64,000 bases of DNA from contig JAAWLO010000002.1 in NCBI GenBank assembly GCA_022797935.1, positions 1 to 64,000 of the forward strand, given 5' to 3'. A program made the position numbers and the translations under genes. How positions within the stretch are numbered: position 1 is the stretch's first letter; each line of letters begins with the position of its first letter. This document shows positions 8,489 through 18,205 of the stretch, one piece after another. The notes under the pieces are model-generated. The model was not told where the DNA came from, made no database searches, and saw only the letters and a list, made by a program, of their open reading frames with translations. Source of the DNA: Oscillibacter sp. (GTDB lineage Bacteria > Bacillota > Clostridia > Oscillospirales > Oscillospiraceae).

Positions 8489-9562
8489 TTATGAAGACAG
8501 AATCAAACAGCTGCCCTCCCAATCGGGGGTGTCCTCCGTCAGTTCCGGGACGAAGTCCGTGGTGCTCTCCGGTCCCGCCGCCTGGGCCACGAGGCGGGAA
8601 AGACTTTCCGCCTGTTCCGGCGCCGCAGCGGCGTAAATACGGTCCACCTGCTGAACCAAACGGCTCAGGTCCAGCCCGGCTACCTCGTCAAAGCCCTCGG
8701 TGATGACCGTCTCCGGTACTTCCAGGGACAGGAGGATTTCGTAGGGCTCCAGCGCCGCCCGCAGGTCGCGGAGGAGCAGGTCCAGGTTGTCGGCCAGGGG
8801 AACTTCCGTGTTGTAGTTGATTTTGTTGATTTTGCCCACAGTGGGATAGCTGACATCCGTCAGCAGCAGCTCGTCAAAGCCCAGTTCCGCGATTTCGGCC
8901 GCCAGGGCGCAGACATATTCCCGGGCGGCGGGCTTGGAGGGGTCCAGCCAGAGGCTGTTGTTGCCGTCGTAGAAGATATAGCCGCCGGTATTTTTCAGCC
9001 CTCGGCCCTCCACGTCGGCATTGGCGGCCTTGATATCCTGAAGACAGGCCAGGCTGGCAATGGTGTGGAGCTCCTCCCGGCTGGTGATGGCCTTCAGAAC
9101 CGCACCGGTTTCCCCCGGCTCCTTCGCCGTCTGTACCGCGCCGGAGACGGCGTGCTCGGAAGGGAAATAAACCGTTCCGTTGGCGGTTTTCAGCCGGACG
9201 GCCACGGCATTGCAGTCCTGCCCTGCCTCCAGCCACGCGGTCCAGTCCGCCATAGTCAGCGCCTGAGCCGGGAGGGAGACCGCCTTGGTATTTGCCGGGG
9301 CCTGGGGCTCCGGCGGCTGAATGACGACGTCCAGTCCCTCCAGCGGGTCCGTCTCATCCGGGGGATCCGGCTCTCCCGCCTCGTTGTCCAGCCAGGAGGG
9401 CAGGGGCAGCTGGGGACGGCCATCGGCGTCGTAAATCAGACTGCGCTGGAGGTAGAGGACGGCTCCGGCCGCCAGAATGACCAGCACCAGAAAAATTGCC
9501 AAAACGATTTTCCACTTGGCCCCCCGGCCCCGGTAACTGCTGTAGCCTTTGGCTCCTGCCAT
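8489..9562 (-). CDS. Membrane-anchored putative glycoside hydrolase (DUF4015-like)
   Basis: N-terminal TM 'WKIVLAIFLVLVILAAGAVLYL'; TIM-barrel-like segments incl. 'GFDELLLTDVSYPT'. Confidence 0.65.
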   Translation of the reverse strand: MAGAKGYSSYRGRGAKWKIVLAIFLVLVILAAGAVLYLQRSLIYDADGRPQLPLPSWLDNEAGEPDPPDETDPLEGLDVVIQPPEPQAPANTKAVSLPAQALTMADWTAWLEAGQDCNAVAVRLKTANGTVYFPSEHAVSGAVQTAKEPGETGAVLKAITSREELHTIASLACLQDIKAANADVEGRGLKNTGGYIFYDGNNSLWLDPSKPAAREYVCALAAEIAELGFDELLLTDVSYPTVGKINKINYNTEVPLADNLDLLLRDLRAALEPYEILLSLEVPETVITEGFDEVAGLDLSRLVQQVDRIYAAAAPEQAESLSRLVAQAAGPESTTDFVPELTEDTPDWEGSCLILSS

Positions 9563-9596
9563 GTCCGTTCCCTCCTTTCGCCTGTCTGCCGGAGCG

Positions 9597-10034
9597 TCAG
9601 TTCTCCAGGGCCATCAGCTTGGCCACCCGGTCCGTGTGGCGTCCGCCGTCGAAGCCGGTGGAGAGGAAGACCTCCACCATCCGCTCTGCCAGGTCCGGGC
9701 CGGTGTAGCCCGCGCCCAGGGCCATCAGGTTGGCGTCGTTGTGCCGGCGGGCCATCTCGGCCTGCAGGCTGTCGGCGCAGTGAGCGCAGCGGACGCCCTT
9801 GATCTTGTTGGCGGCAATGGAGATGCCGATTCCGGAGGTGCAGATCACAATGCCCCGGCCGCACGTTCCCTCCGCCACAGCCCGGGCGGCGGCGGCGCCG
9901 AAATCGGGGTAGTCGCACCGCTCCTTGGCGAAGCAGCCGAAGTCCTCGTACTCGTAGCCCAGGCGCTCCAGGACCTGCATGACATGTACCTTCAGATCGT
10001 ATCCGCCGTGATCGGAACCCAATGCGATTTTCAT
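9597..10034 (-). CDS. rpiB: Ribose 5-phosphate isomerase B
   Basis: 'MKIALGSDHGGYDLKVHVM', 'GTCGRGIVICTSGIGISIAANKIKGVRCAHC'. Confidence 0.95.
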   Translation of the reverse strand: MKIALGSDHGGYDLKVHVMQVLERLGYEYEDFGCFAKERCDYPDFGAAAARAVAEGTCGRGIVICTSGIGISIAANKIKGVRCAHCADSLQAEMARRHNDANLMALGAGYTGPDLAERMVEVFLSTGFDGGRHTDRVAKLMALEN

Positions 10035-10154
10035 GACCATTCTCCTTGCCGTTCAGAATTTTAACGATTTCTATTTTACCGCATTTCCGCCGGAAAAGTC
10101 AAGACGGCGGCGGGGGTTTCCGGGGAATTTTGTCCTTCTGAGGAAGGCGCTTCC

Positions 10155-10970
10155 TCAGACCAGATTGTGCCGGACGGGCTCCCGGTTCCGGAAGGTGCAG
10201 AACTGGGTGAAGCCGCAGGCGCGCAGCAGTTCCTGCCCCTCCCGGATGGCCCGGCCCACAAAGGCTGCGGAGTGGGCGTCGGTACCCAGGGTGACGATGG
10301 GATCGGCGGTCATGTCCCGATACAGCCGCAGCCATTTCCCATCCGGCAGGAAGAGGCCGCCCCGGTTGGTGTTCAGCTCAAGACCGATGCCCTTCCGGCT
10401 GAGAACGGCGAAGACGTCCGCAATCTCACTGTGGAACCGGTCCATGCTCAGCTGCCAGCCCCGGTTTTCGTTGAGGTAGCGCAGGGGAAGGGTCAGGTGC
10501 CCCAGCACGTCGAACTTCCCCCACTCCGCCATCTTTTTCACCTGCCCCAGGTAATCGGCAATGCCGGCGTAGGCCTCCTCCTCGGTTTCGGGCTCAAAGA
10601 AATAGAGGTCAACTCCCTGAAAACGCTCCGACAGCATGTGGACCGAACCTATGACAAAATCCAGGGGCGGCGCACTTTCCAGCAGCATTTCCGTGTGGGG
10701 GAAGGACCAGCAGGCGTCCCCCAGCTCAATGCCCAGCCGAAGAGCGATCCGGTCCCCCAGGGCCTCTTGGGCGGCGCGGAACTCCGGCTCCAGCAGGCTC
10801 CAGTCGTAGCGGTCCCGCAGGTCTGTCGTGCCCCAGGCAATGGGCTCCATGTGGTCGGTGAAGCAGAGCTCCTGAAGGCCCGCCTCCAGGGCCGCCTCCG
10901 CCAGAACGGTCATGGAATCCTTGCCGTCGGGGGAGACGCGGGAGTGGGTGTGATAGTCCGCCAGATACAT
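10155..10970 (-). CDS. Histidinol-phosphatase-like PHP-domain phosphoesterase
   Basis: 'YLADYHTHSRVSPDGKDSM' PHP motif, 'GSVHML', 'GTDAHSAAFVGRAI'. Confidence 0.85.
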   Translation of the reverse strand: MYLADYHTHSRVSPDGKDSMTVLAEAALEAGLQELCFTDHMEPIAWGTTDLRDRYDWSLLEPEFRAAQEALGDRIALRLGIELGDACWSFPHTEMLLESAPPLDFVIGSVHMLSERFQGVDLYFFEPETEEEAYAGIADYLGQVKKMAEWGKFDVLGHLTLPLRYLNENRGWQLSMDRFHSEIADVFAVLSRKGIGLELNTNRGGLFLPDGKWLRLYRDMTADPIVTLGTDAHSAAFVGRAIREGQELLRACGFTQFCTFRNREPVRHNLV

Positions 10971-10973
10971 AGC

Positions 10974-12110
10974 TTACCTCTTCTTCTTTCCGCCGAAGAA
11001 CTTTTTCCGCTCCTCGTAATTGTTGTCTCCCATGGTCTCGGCGAACTTTTTCAGAGCCTCTTTCTGCTCCTTGTTCAGGTTCCGGGGGGTTTCAATGTAA
11101 ACGGTGACATACTGGTCGCCCCGGCCCCGGCCGTTGATGGAGGGGATTCCCTTGCCCTTGAGGCGGAAGGTGGACCCGCTCTGGGTGCCCTCGGGGAGGT
11201 CGTACTTCACCTTGCCGTCAATGGTGGGAATCTCCAGCTCCGCCCCCAGAACCGCCTGGGCAAAGGAGATGGGAGCCTCGCAGAGAACCGATGTGCCCTC
11301 CCGGCGGAAGAGCTCATGGGGCCGGACGGTGATGGAGATGAGCAGATCCCCGGAGGGACCGCCGTTTTTCCCGGTGTTGCCCTGGCCCCGGATGGAGATG
11401 GTCTGACCGTTGTCGATACCGGCGGGGATGCTGGCCTGAATGGTTTTGCGCCGCCGCACCGCGCCGCTGCCCCGGCACTCCTTGCAGGGCTGGAGGATGA
11501 TTTTCCCCTTGCCGCCGCAGCGGGAGCAGGGGGAGGAGGTGGCGAAGACCCCCATAGGCGTCTGCCGCCGCACCTGGACGGTGCCGGTGCCGTGGCAGTC
11601 GGGACAGGTTTCCGGGGCGGTGCCGTCGGCGCAGCCGCTGCCCTGGCAGGCGCCGCAGGGCTCCATCCGCTCAATGGTAACCGCCTTTTCGCAGCCGAAG
11701 GCGGCCTCCTCAAAGCTGAGGATTAAAGAGGTTCGGATGCTCTCGCCCCGCTGAGGGGCGTTGGGGTTGCTCCGCCGTCCGCCGCCGAAGCCGCCGCCGA
11801 AAAAGCTGCCGAAGAGGTCCCCCAGGTCGCCGAAGTCGAAGCCTCCGTCGAAGCCCCCGCCTCCCGCGCCGAAGTTTGGGTCCACGCCGGCGTGGCCGTA
11901 CTGGTCGTACCGGGCCCGCTTGTTCTCGTCCGCCAGGACCTCGTAGGCCTCGTTGACCTCCTTGAACCGGGCTTCGGCCGCCGTGTCTCCGGGGTTCAGG
12001 TCCGGGTGGTTCGCCTTGGCCAGCTTCCGGTAGGCCTTCTTGATCTCCTCCGGAGAAGCGCCCTTGTTCACGCCTAACACTTCGTAATAATCGCGTTTTT
12101 GTTCAGCCAT
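10974..12110 (-). CDS. dnaJ: Chaperone DnaJ
   Basis: J domain [38 protein letters not shown]; four CxxCxGxG zinc repeats; start refined to ATG at 12110. Confidence 0.97.
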   Translation of the reverse strand: MAEQKRDYYEVLGVNKGASPEEIKKAYRKLAKANHPDLNPGDTAAEARFKEVNEAYEVLADENKRARYDQYGHAGVDPNFGAGGGGFDGGFDFGDLGDLFGSFFGGGFGGGRRSNPNAPQRGESIRTSLILSFEEAAFGCEKAVTIERMEPCGACQGSGCADGTAPETCPDCHGTGTVQVRRQTPMGVFATSSPCSRCGGKGKIILQPCKECRGSGAVRRRKTIQASIPAGIDNGQTISIRGQGNTGKNGGPSGDLLISITVRPHELFRREGTSVLCEAPISFAQAVLGAELEIPTIDGKVKYDLPEGTQSGSTFRLKGKGIPSINGRGRGDQYVTVYIETPRNLNKEQKEALKKFAETMGDNNYEERKKFFGGKKKR

Positions 12111-12233
12111 ATTGCCTCCTGAATCCCCGGGAAATGGGGGACCGGGCCCGGGAGGGACCCGCCGGTCTCCGGAATTCCCCGGAACGCCGCGCAAAGGGGC
12201 GGGGATTCCTCCCCGTCCCCGATTGCGGCGGCT

Positions 12234-14066
12234 TTATTTGTTCTGGTCGTCCTCGTCCACGACCTTGTAGTCTGCGTCGTAGTACTGCCCCTCCTGGGCG
12301 GGACCCGCCTCGCCCTGGGGCTGGCCTTGGGGATTCGTCTGCTGGTAGAGCTTCTCGCTCACCGCGTAGAAGGCCTGGGTCAGAGCCTCGGTGTCGGCCT
12401 TGATGGCGGCAATGTCCTGACCCTTCAGGGTCTCCTTCAGCTTGTCGACGGCAGACTGAACCTTGGCCTTCTCGTCGGCGGGAATCTTGTCGCCCATTTC
12501 ACTGAGGGTCTTCTCGCACTGGTAGACCATCTGGTCCGCCTGGTTCCGGGTCTCCACTTCCTCTTTCAGCTTCTTGTCCTGGGCGGCGAACTGTTCCGCC
12601 TCCTTCACGGCCTTTTCAATGTCCTCCTTGCTCATGTTGGAGGAGGAAGTAATGGTGATGTGCTGCTCCGCGCCGGTGCCCATGTCCTTGGCGGAGACAT
12701 TGACGATGCCGTTGGCGTCGATATCGAAGGTGACCTCGATCTGGGGCACGCCCCGGCGGGCGGGCGCGATGCCGTCCAGGTGGAAGCGGCCCAGAGACTT
12801 GTTGGCGGCGGCCATCTCCCGTTCGCCCTGGAGGACGTTGACTTCCACGCTGGTCTGGTTGTCGGCGGCGGTGGAGAAGATCTGGCTCTTCTTCACGGGG
12901 ATGGTGGTGTTGCGGTCAATCAGCTTGGTACACACGCCGCCGTAGGTCTCAATGCCCAGGGACAGCGGAGTCACGTCCAGCAGGAGAAGGCCCTTCACAT
13001 CGCCGGTGAGAACGCCGGCCTGGAGCGCCGCGCCCATGGCGACGCACTCGTCAGGGTTGATGCCCTTGAAGGGGTCGGAGCCGGTGAAGCTCTTCACGGC
13101 GTCCTGCACGGCGGGGATACGGCTGGAGCCGCCCACCAGCAGTACTTTGGAGAGGTCGGCGGGCTTGAGTCCAGCGTCGCTCATGGCCTGGCGCACGGGA
13201 CCCATGGTGGCGTCCACCAGATGGGCGGTGAGCTCGTTGAACTTGGCCCGGGTGAGGGTGACGTCCAGATGCTTGGGGCCGTTGGCGTCGGCGGTGATAT
13301 AGGGCAGGTTGATGCTGGAGGAGGTGACGCCGGAGAGCTCGATCTTGGCCTTCTCGGCGGCCTCCTTCAGCCGCTGCATGGCGACCTTGTCATTGGAGAG
13401 GTCCACGCCGTCGCTGCGCTTGAACTCGCCCACCAGCCACTTCATGACGCACTCGTCGAAGTCGTCGCCGCCCAGGCGGTTGTTGCCGGCGGTGGCCAGA
13501 ACCTCAATCACGCCGTCGTCAATGTCCAGCACGGACACGTCGAAGGTGCCGCCGCCCAGGTCGTAGACCATGATTTTCTGGCTCTGCTCCTTGTCCACGC
13601 CATAGGCCAGGGCCGCGGCGGTGGGCTCGTTGATGATGCGCTTCACGTCCAGACCGGCGATTTTGCCCGCGTCCTTGGTGGCCTGCCGCTGGGCGTCGGT
13701 GAAGTAGGCGGGGACGGTGATGACGGCCTCCGTGACGGCGCCGCCCAGATAGCTTTCGGCGTCGGCCTTCAGCTTCTGGAGAATCATGGCGCTGATCTCC
13801 TGGGGCGTGTAATTCTTGCTGTCAATGCCGACCTTGTGGTCGGAGCCCATTTCCCGCTTGATGGAGGAGATGGTCCGGTCCGGGTTGGTGATGGCCTGCC
13901 GCTTGGCCACCTGGCCCACCATGCGCTCGCCGGTCTTGGAGAAGGCGACGACGGAGGGGGTGGTGCGGTTGCCCTCGGCGTTGGCAATGACGACGGCCTC
14001 GCCGCCTTCCATGACGGCTACGCAGGAATTGGTAGTTCCCAAATCAATACCGATTACTTTAGACAT
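12234..14066 (-). CDS. dnaK: Chaperone DnaK (Hsp70)
   Basis: '[42 protein letters not shown]' and full-length DnaK. Confidence 0.98.
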   Translation of the reverse strand: MSKVIGIDLGTTNSCVAVMEGGEAVVIANAEGNRTTPSVVAFSKTGERMVGQVAKRQAITNPDRTISSIKREMGSDHKVGIDSKNYTPQEISAMILQKLKADAESYLGGAVTEAVITVPAYFTDAQRQATKDAGKIAGLDVKRIINEPTAAALAYGVDKEQSQKIMVYDLGGGTFDVSVLDIDDGVIEVLATAGNNRLGGDDFDECVMKWLVGEFKRSDGVDLSNDKVAMQRLKEAAEKAKIELSGVTSSSINLPYITADANGPKHLDVTLTRAKFNELTAHLVDATMGPVRQAMSDAGLKPADLSKVLLVGGSSRIPAVQDAVKSFTGSDPFKGINPDECVAMGAALQAGVLTGDVKGLLLLDVTPLSLGIETYGGVCTKLIDRNTTIPVKKSQIFSTAADNQTSVEVNVLQGEREMAAANKSLGRFHLDGIAPARRGVPQIEVTFDIDANGIVNVSAKDMGTGAEQHITITSSSNMSKEDIEKAVKEAEQFAAQDKKLKEEVETRNQADQMVYQCEKTLSEMGDKIPADEKAKVQSAVDKLKETLKGQDIAAIKADTEALTQAFYAVSEKLYQQTNPQGQPQGEAGPAQEGQYYDADYKVVDEDDQNK

Positions 14067-14125
14067 AATGAACAGCCTCCTGAATCTATATGAAAATCAA
14101 AATGGAATCTTGTGCGCGGAACCGG

Positions 14126-14707
14126 TCAGTTGGCCACCTGGACCACAGCGTGGCGGATGACCCGGCCGCCCAGCAGGAACCCCGCCTGGAAGACCTGAGA
14201 TACCTCATTTTCCCCGAAGTTCTCGTCCTCTATGTGCAGCACCGCCTCGTGGCGCTCCGGGTCAAAGGGCTGGCCCTGGGCCGCAATCTCCGTGACGCCC
14301 AGCTTTTTCAGAAGCTCCTTGTATTGGGTGAAAATCATCTCCAGGCCCTTCTTGTGCGGGCCGTCCTCCCCGCCGGGAGCCCCGGCTGCCCGCTCCAGGT
14401 TGTCATAGACCGCCAGAAATTCCCGGATGGTGTCCGCCTTGGCGTCCTGGTAGAGGGTTTCCTTCTCCTTGGCTGTGCGCTTGCGGTAGTTGTCATACTC
14501 CGCCGAGAGCCGCAGGAGCTGGTCCTGGGTGGTCTCCAGCTGCTTGGCCGCCTCTTCCATCTGCTCCACCTGTTCCTGGGTGAAGGTGAAGGCCTTCTTC
14601 TTTTTGCCGGATCCCTTTTTCTCCGGGCTCTTTTTCTCCTCCTGGGGGACCGGCGTTTCCGTCCCGGTTTCCTCTTCCACAGGGGGCTGCTTGCTTTCCT
14701 CGCTCAT
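14126..14707 (-). CDS. grpE: Nucleotide exchange factor GrpE
   Basis: 'LLRLSAEYDNYRKRTAKEKE...LGVTEIAAQGQPFDPERHEAV'. Confidence 0.95.
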   Translation of the reverse strand: MSEESKQPPVEEETGTETPVPQEEKKSPEKKGSGKKKKAFTFTQEQVEQMEEAAKQLETTQDQLLRLSAEYDNYRKRTAKEKETLYQDAKADTIREFLAVYDNLERAAGAPGGEDGPHKKGLEMIFTQYKELLKKLGVTEIAAQGQPFDPERHEAVLHIEDENFGENEVSQVFQAGFLLGGRVIRHAVVQVAN

Positions 14708-15759
14708 GATTCATCCTCCTTCGGGAGTAATTCCTGTTTTCCAAAAAATCGGGCCATGCCCTCGGCCAGTCCGGAGAGCCGGGCGGCCACCGCCGCGTAA
14801 TCCATCCGCGTGGGCCCCACCACGCCGATCAAACCCCGCATGTCGCCGCCAATGTCGTAGCTGGCCACCACCACGCTGGCGTCCTTCAGGGCCTCGCTGA
14901 CATTTTCCGGGCCGATTAAGAATTCCATCGGCTGGTGTTCCGGCATGGGAAGGTCCTCTTTGCTGTCCGCCAGAAAGCTCATCAGCTGATGGGCCTTGCC
15001 GGCGTTCTGAAATTCCGGAAGCTTCAGCAGCTGGCTGGCCCCGGCGGTGATGATCTCCCGCTGGCCGGCGGCCTCCAGGGCCTCGGACCCGTAGGCCACC
15101 ACCTGGGACAGCAGCAAAAACAGCTGGGGACTCAGCTGCCCCGCCGCCGGGAGAAGGCGCTGGTTCATCTCTCCGGCGGAGACGCCCGTAAAGTGTCCGT
15201 TCAGCAGGTTTACCAGAGCGGGCAGCTGTTCCGGGTCCACCTTTAATTGGGTCCGCAGCAGCTGGCTTTTTACCCGCTGGTCGCTGGTCATCATGACCAC
15301 AATGCAGCTCTGCCCATCCACCGCCAGCAGGTCGAAGCGCCGGGCGGTGACAGAGGTGCGCCGGGCGGCGGCGGCGTAGGCGGGGTAGCGCACCAGGGCG
15401 GCGGCGGCCCGGCCCACCTGGGACAGCAGCCGGTTCAGCTCCTCCATTTTCATCTGCAGGGAGCGGTTGATGCGTTCCGTCTCCGCCAGGGAGAGGCGCT
15501 GCTCCTCCATCAGCTCGTTGACGTACAGCCGGTAGCCCCTGGGGGAGGGCATCCGCCCGGCGGAGGTGTGGGGCTGTTCCAGATAGCCCAGCTCTGTCAG
15601 GTCCGCCAACTCGTTGCGGATGGTGGCGGAGCTGATGCTGCCGCCCATTTCGGCAGCAATGACCCGGGACCCCACCGGCTCGGCGGTGCGGATGAAGTCC
15701 TCCACCACAACCTTCAGAATCTGCCGTTTTCGCTCTGAAAGCTCCACGATAGCCTCCAT
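14704..15759 (-). CDS. hrcA: Heat-inducible transcription repressor HrcA
   Basis: 'LSERKRQILKVVVEDFIRTAEPVGSRVIAAEMGGSISSATIRNELADLTELGYLEQPHTSAGRMPS'. Confidence 0.95.
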   Translation of the reverse strand: MEAIVELSERKRQILKVVVEDFIRTAEPVGSRVIAAEMGGSISSATIRNELADLTELGYLEQPHTSAGRMPSPRGYRLYVNELMEEQRLSLAETERINRSLQMKMEELNRLLSQVGRAAAALVRYPAYAAAARRTSVTARRFDLLAVDGQSCIVVMMTSDQRVKSQLLRTQLKVDPEQLPALVNLLNGHFTGVSAGEMNQRLLPAAGQLSPQLFLLLSQVVAYGSEALEAAGQREIITAGASQLLKLPEFQNAGKAHQLMSFLADSKEDLPMPEHQPMEFLIGPENVSEALKDASVVVASYDIGGDMRGLIGVVGPTRMDYAAVAARLSGLAEGMARFFGKQELLPKEDES

Positions 15760-15805
15760 ACGTCCCGCCCCGGGATGGGTCCGCGGGGCAGGTTTTTTCA
15801 ATGGT

Positions 15806-15832
15806 TTAGCACTCCGTTTCCTGGAGTGCTAA
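15806..15832. promoter_or_regulatory. CIRCE operator
   Basis: Exact TTAGCACTC-N9-GAGTGCTAA inverted repeat upstream of hrcA. Confidence 0.98.
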
Positions 15833-15836
15833 AACG

Positions 15837-15865
15837 AGTTTACCACCCCAGACTTTTCTTGTCAA
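15837..15865 (-). promoter_or_regulatory. Sigma-A promoter of hrcA-grpE-dnaK-dnaJ
   Basis: Minus strand TTGACA-N17-TAAACT immediately upstream of CIRCE. Confidence 0.8.
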
Positions 15866-16111
15866 TGGAAGGATATAAACAAATTGTAAATTCCACAGCC
15901 GGTTCCGGGGGACATAGAGGACCCGGATGTTCCCATGCCGGCGGGAAAAAGAAAGCCGGGACCGGGGACTCCGGACAGAAAACCATTCCTCGCCGCCGGG
16001 CCTCAGGCGCGGGAGATTTTACACGCCGCAGGTTGAAATTTCCAGACGGCGGCGGTATAATCCATGATAAGGTTAGGCCTCGTTCAAGGCCTGGGAGAAG
16101 GAGGCGGCGAA

Positions 16112-16393
16112 ATGGCGGTTTTATCACTCTCTTTTTTAAAAGCGCTCTCGTATACAGGCGCAAGGAACCTGCTGCTGCAGGAGGGATATGTGGAGGAGAC
16201 GAAGTCGGAAGCGCGGGATGCCTCCTGCGGCCGAACCTTTCTTTATCCGTATGTTCTGTATGACGGCCAAAAGCGGACGCTGGACTGTATTTATTATATG
16301 GAATACTGCAGATGGGTGCGGGATGAAGAATACCTGGACGGACGGATGACCTGGGAGGCGGTCAGGAGCGAGTGGACCAGAACGGGAGGATGA
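16112..16393 (+). CDS. Small protein of unknown function
   Basis: 93 codons from ATG at 16112 after gagaaggaggcgg RBS; tataat at ~16055 upstream. Confidence 0.55.
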   Translation: MAVLSLSFLKALSYTGARNLLLQEGYVEETKSEARDASCGRTFLYPYVLYDGQKRTLDCIYYMEYCRWVRDEEYLDGRMTWEAVRSEWTRTGG

Positions 16394-16521
16394 CAGACGG
16401 CGGCGGCCGGCGCGGAAGGCGGAAGGGGGGAAAATTCGAAAAAAGTCCTTTACACCGCTGGCCAAAGCTGGTATGATAAGCTGAATGATGTGGTATATGC
16501 AACAGGATAAGGAGGCGCGCC

Positions 16522-17175
16522 ATGCTCAGTGAGCAGGAACTGCAAAAGAGTCCGCTGTTCCGGGACATCAGCTACCAGGACTATCAGGAGATACTGCGCT
16601 GCTTCAGGGCGGTGCAGCGGGCCTTTCGGGCCGACGAATTGATTTACGATTTTTCCAGCGACGCCGTGGGCGTGGTGGAGCGGGGACAGGCCTCCCTGAT
16701 CCGCATTGACGAGGAAGGGGTCTCCACCGTGCTGGAGGACCTGAACACCGGCGGCGTGTTCGGAAAGACCCTGGCCTTCGCCGGGGCCACCGGGGACCGG
16801 CTGGAGGTGGTCTGCCGCCGCCCCTGTGAGGTGCTCTTTATTGATTACGCCCATATTCTCAGCCGCTGTGAGCACGCCTGCCTGCGCCACAGCATTCTGG
16901 TGCAGAATATGCTGGGGCTGATATCGGACAAGGCTCAGGCCCTGTCGCAGCGGGTGGATGTGCTCTCCCGGCGTTCCATCCGGGAGAAGCTGCTGTGCTA
17001 TTTCCGCCAGCTCTCTCGGGAGACGGGGAGCGCCACCTTCACATTACCCTTCTCCCTCAGCACTCTGGCGGATTATATTGCCACGGACCGCAGCGCCATG
17101 ATGCGGGAGCTCAAACGCCTGCGGGAGGAGGGGGACATCCGCTCCAGCGGGCGGCAGTTCACGCTGCGCCAGTGA
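16522..17175 (+). CDS. Crp/Fnr-family transcriptional regulator
   Basis: cNMP-binding-like fold 'GVVERGQASLIRIDEEGVSTVLEDLNTGGVFGKTLAFAG'; C-terminal HTH 'LPFSLSTLADYIATDRSAMMRELKRLREEGDI'. Confidence 0.88.
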   Translation: MLSEQELQKSPLFRDISYQDYQEILRCFRAVQRAFRADELIYDFSSDAVGVVERGQASLIRIDEEGVSTVLEDLNTGGVFGKTLAFAGATGDRLEVVCRRPCEVLFIDYAHILSRCEHACLRHSILVQNMLGLISDKAQALSQRVDVLSRRSIREKLLCYFRQLSRETGSATFTLPFSLSTLADYIATDRSAMMRELKRLREEGDIRSSGRQFTLRQ

Positions 17176-17195
17176 GAGATCAGGAGGGTTCTGCT

Positions 17196-17645
17196 ATGGA
17201 AAACCCCATGGATTGTGAACGGATTCGGGCCTTCCGCAACAGCCATAACCCCTTCATCCAGCGTCTGGGAATTCACCTGGAGGCGCTTCGCCCCGGATAT
17301 GCCCGGGCGGTGAAAACGGTGACGGCGGAGGATCTGAATCCTCTGGCGCTCCCCCATGGGGGCGTGTATTTCTCCCTGGCGGACACCGCCTGCGGCGGCG
17401 CTATGGCGGCCTGCGGCACGGCGGCGGTGACGGTGAACGCCTCCTTCAGCTTTCTGAAGAGCGCCCGGGAGGGAGAGGTGCTGACGGCGGAAGCCCGGGA
17501 AATTCAGGCCGGGCGGACCCTGGCGGTGCTGGAGGCTCGGGTTACCGGCGGGGACGGGACGCTGCTGGCGCTGGGGACCTTTACGTTCCGGCGGCTGGAG
17601 AAGCCCCTTGTCCTCGCCGGGGAAGACGGGAAGGAAGGCGGCTGA
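17196..17645 (+). CDS. PaaI-family hotdog thioesterase
   Basis: 'NPLALPHGGVYFSLADTACGGAM' hotdog active-site motif; ATG 17196 after aggaggg. Confidence 0.82.
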   Translation: MENPMDCERIRAFRNSHNPFIQRLGIHLEALRPGYARAVKTVTAEDLNPLALPHGGVYFSLADTACGGAMAACGTAAVTVNASFSFLKSAREGEVLTAEAREIQAGRTLAVLEARVTGGDGTLLALGTFTFRRLEKPLVLAGEDGKEGG

Positions 17646-17787
17646 TATGCCAGACCGCCCGGTTCCGGAGATGCGCCGGAAAAGGTGGAGACGCGGTGTT
17701 TGCTTCCGTATTTGTGCTGGCGGGGATTGCCGGCAATGGACGCGGAGAGGCGGTCCGGACCGCCGCCTTTCAGCAAACGGAAGAATA

Positions 17788-17820
17788 AAAAAGCGCGGGG
17801 CGGCAGCCTCGCGCTTTTCT
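17788..17820 (-). terminator. Terminator after the 34-aa ORF / DUF951 unit
   Basis: aaaagcgcgaggctgccgccccgcgctttttt on minus strand. Confidence 0.75.
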
Positions 17821-17925
17821 TCAGGCGATAAAACCAATGTAGGGCAGAACCAGGGACGCCACCAGAGCGATAACCAGTACCACCGCCAGCAGCATGGCCA
17901 CCGTCCGTTTCAGCCGGTTGTTCAC
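17821..17925 (-). CDS. 34-aa single-pass membrane microprotein (not in ORF track)
   Basis: GTG start overlapping the DUF951 stop (GTGA); translation (M)NNRLKRTVAMLLAVVLVIALVASLVLPYIGFIA. Confidence 0.6.
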   Translation of the reverse strand: MNNRLKRTVAMLLAVVLVIALVASLVLPYIGFIA

Positions 17926-18113
17926 ACCTCTTCCTCCTTTGTCAGGATTTTACGAATACTCTTCTCCGCTTTGCTTCGGGGCAGCATCAATTCATGGCCG
18001 CAGCCCAGGCAGCGGAGCTTGATGTCCATGCCCACCCGCAGAATCTCCCACTGGGTGCTTCCGCAGGGGTGGGGCTTTTTCAGTTCCACATGTTGGTGCA
18101 GACGCAGGTCCAT
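17922..18113 (-). CDS. DUF951 family protein
   Basis: 'VELKKPHPCGSTQWEILRVGMDIKLRCLGCGHELMLPRSKAEKSIRKIL'. Confidence 0.92.
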   Translation of the reverse strand: MDLRLHQHVELKKPHPCGSTQWEILRVGMDIKLRCLGCGHELMLPRSKAEKSIRKILTKEEEV

Positions 18114-18205
18114 CCTGTCCTCCTGTCAATCATTTCGGTTTTCCGCATATAGTATAGCATACAAAGTCAATGCCGCCAACTGCGGCAGATAGGATGCGAT
18201 TGTCA

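Noticed and set aside
12327-14093. 588-aa plus-strand ORF antisense to dnaK
   Set aside because: Classic dnaK antisense shadow ORF; dnaK on the minus strand is unambiguous.
17749-17764. 16-bp perfect palindrome ggcggtccggaccgcc
   Set aside because: No loop and no T tract; could be an operator but has no other support, and GC-rich palindromes are expected at this composition.
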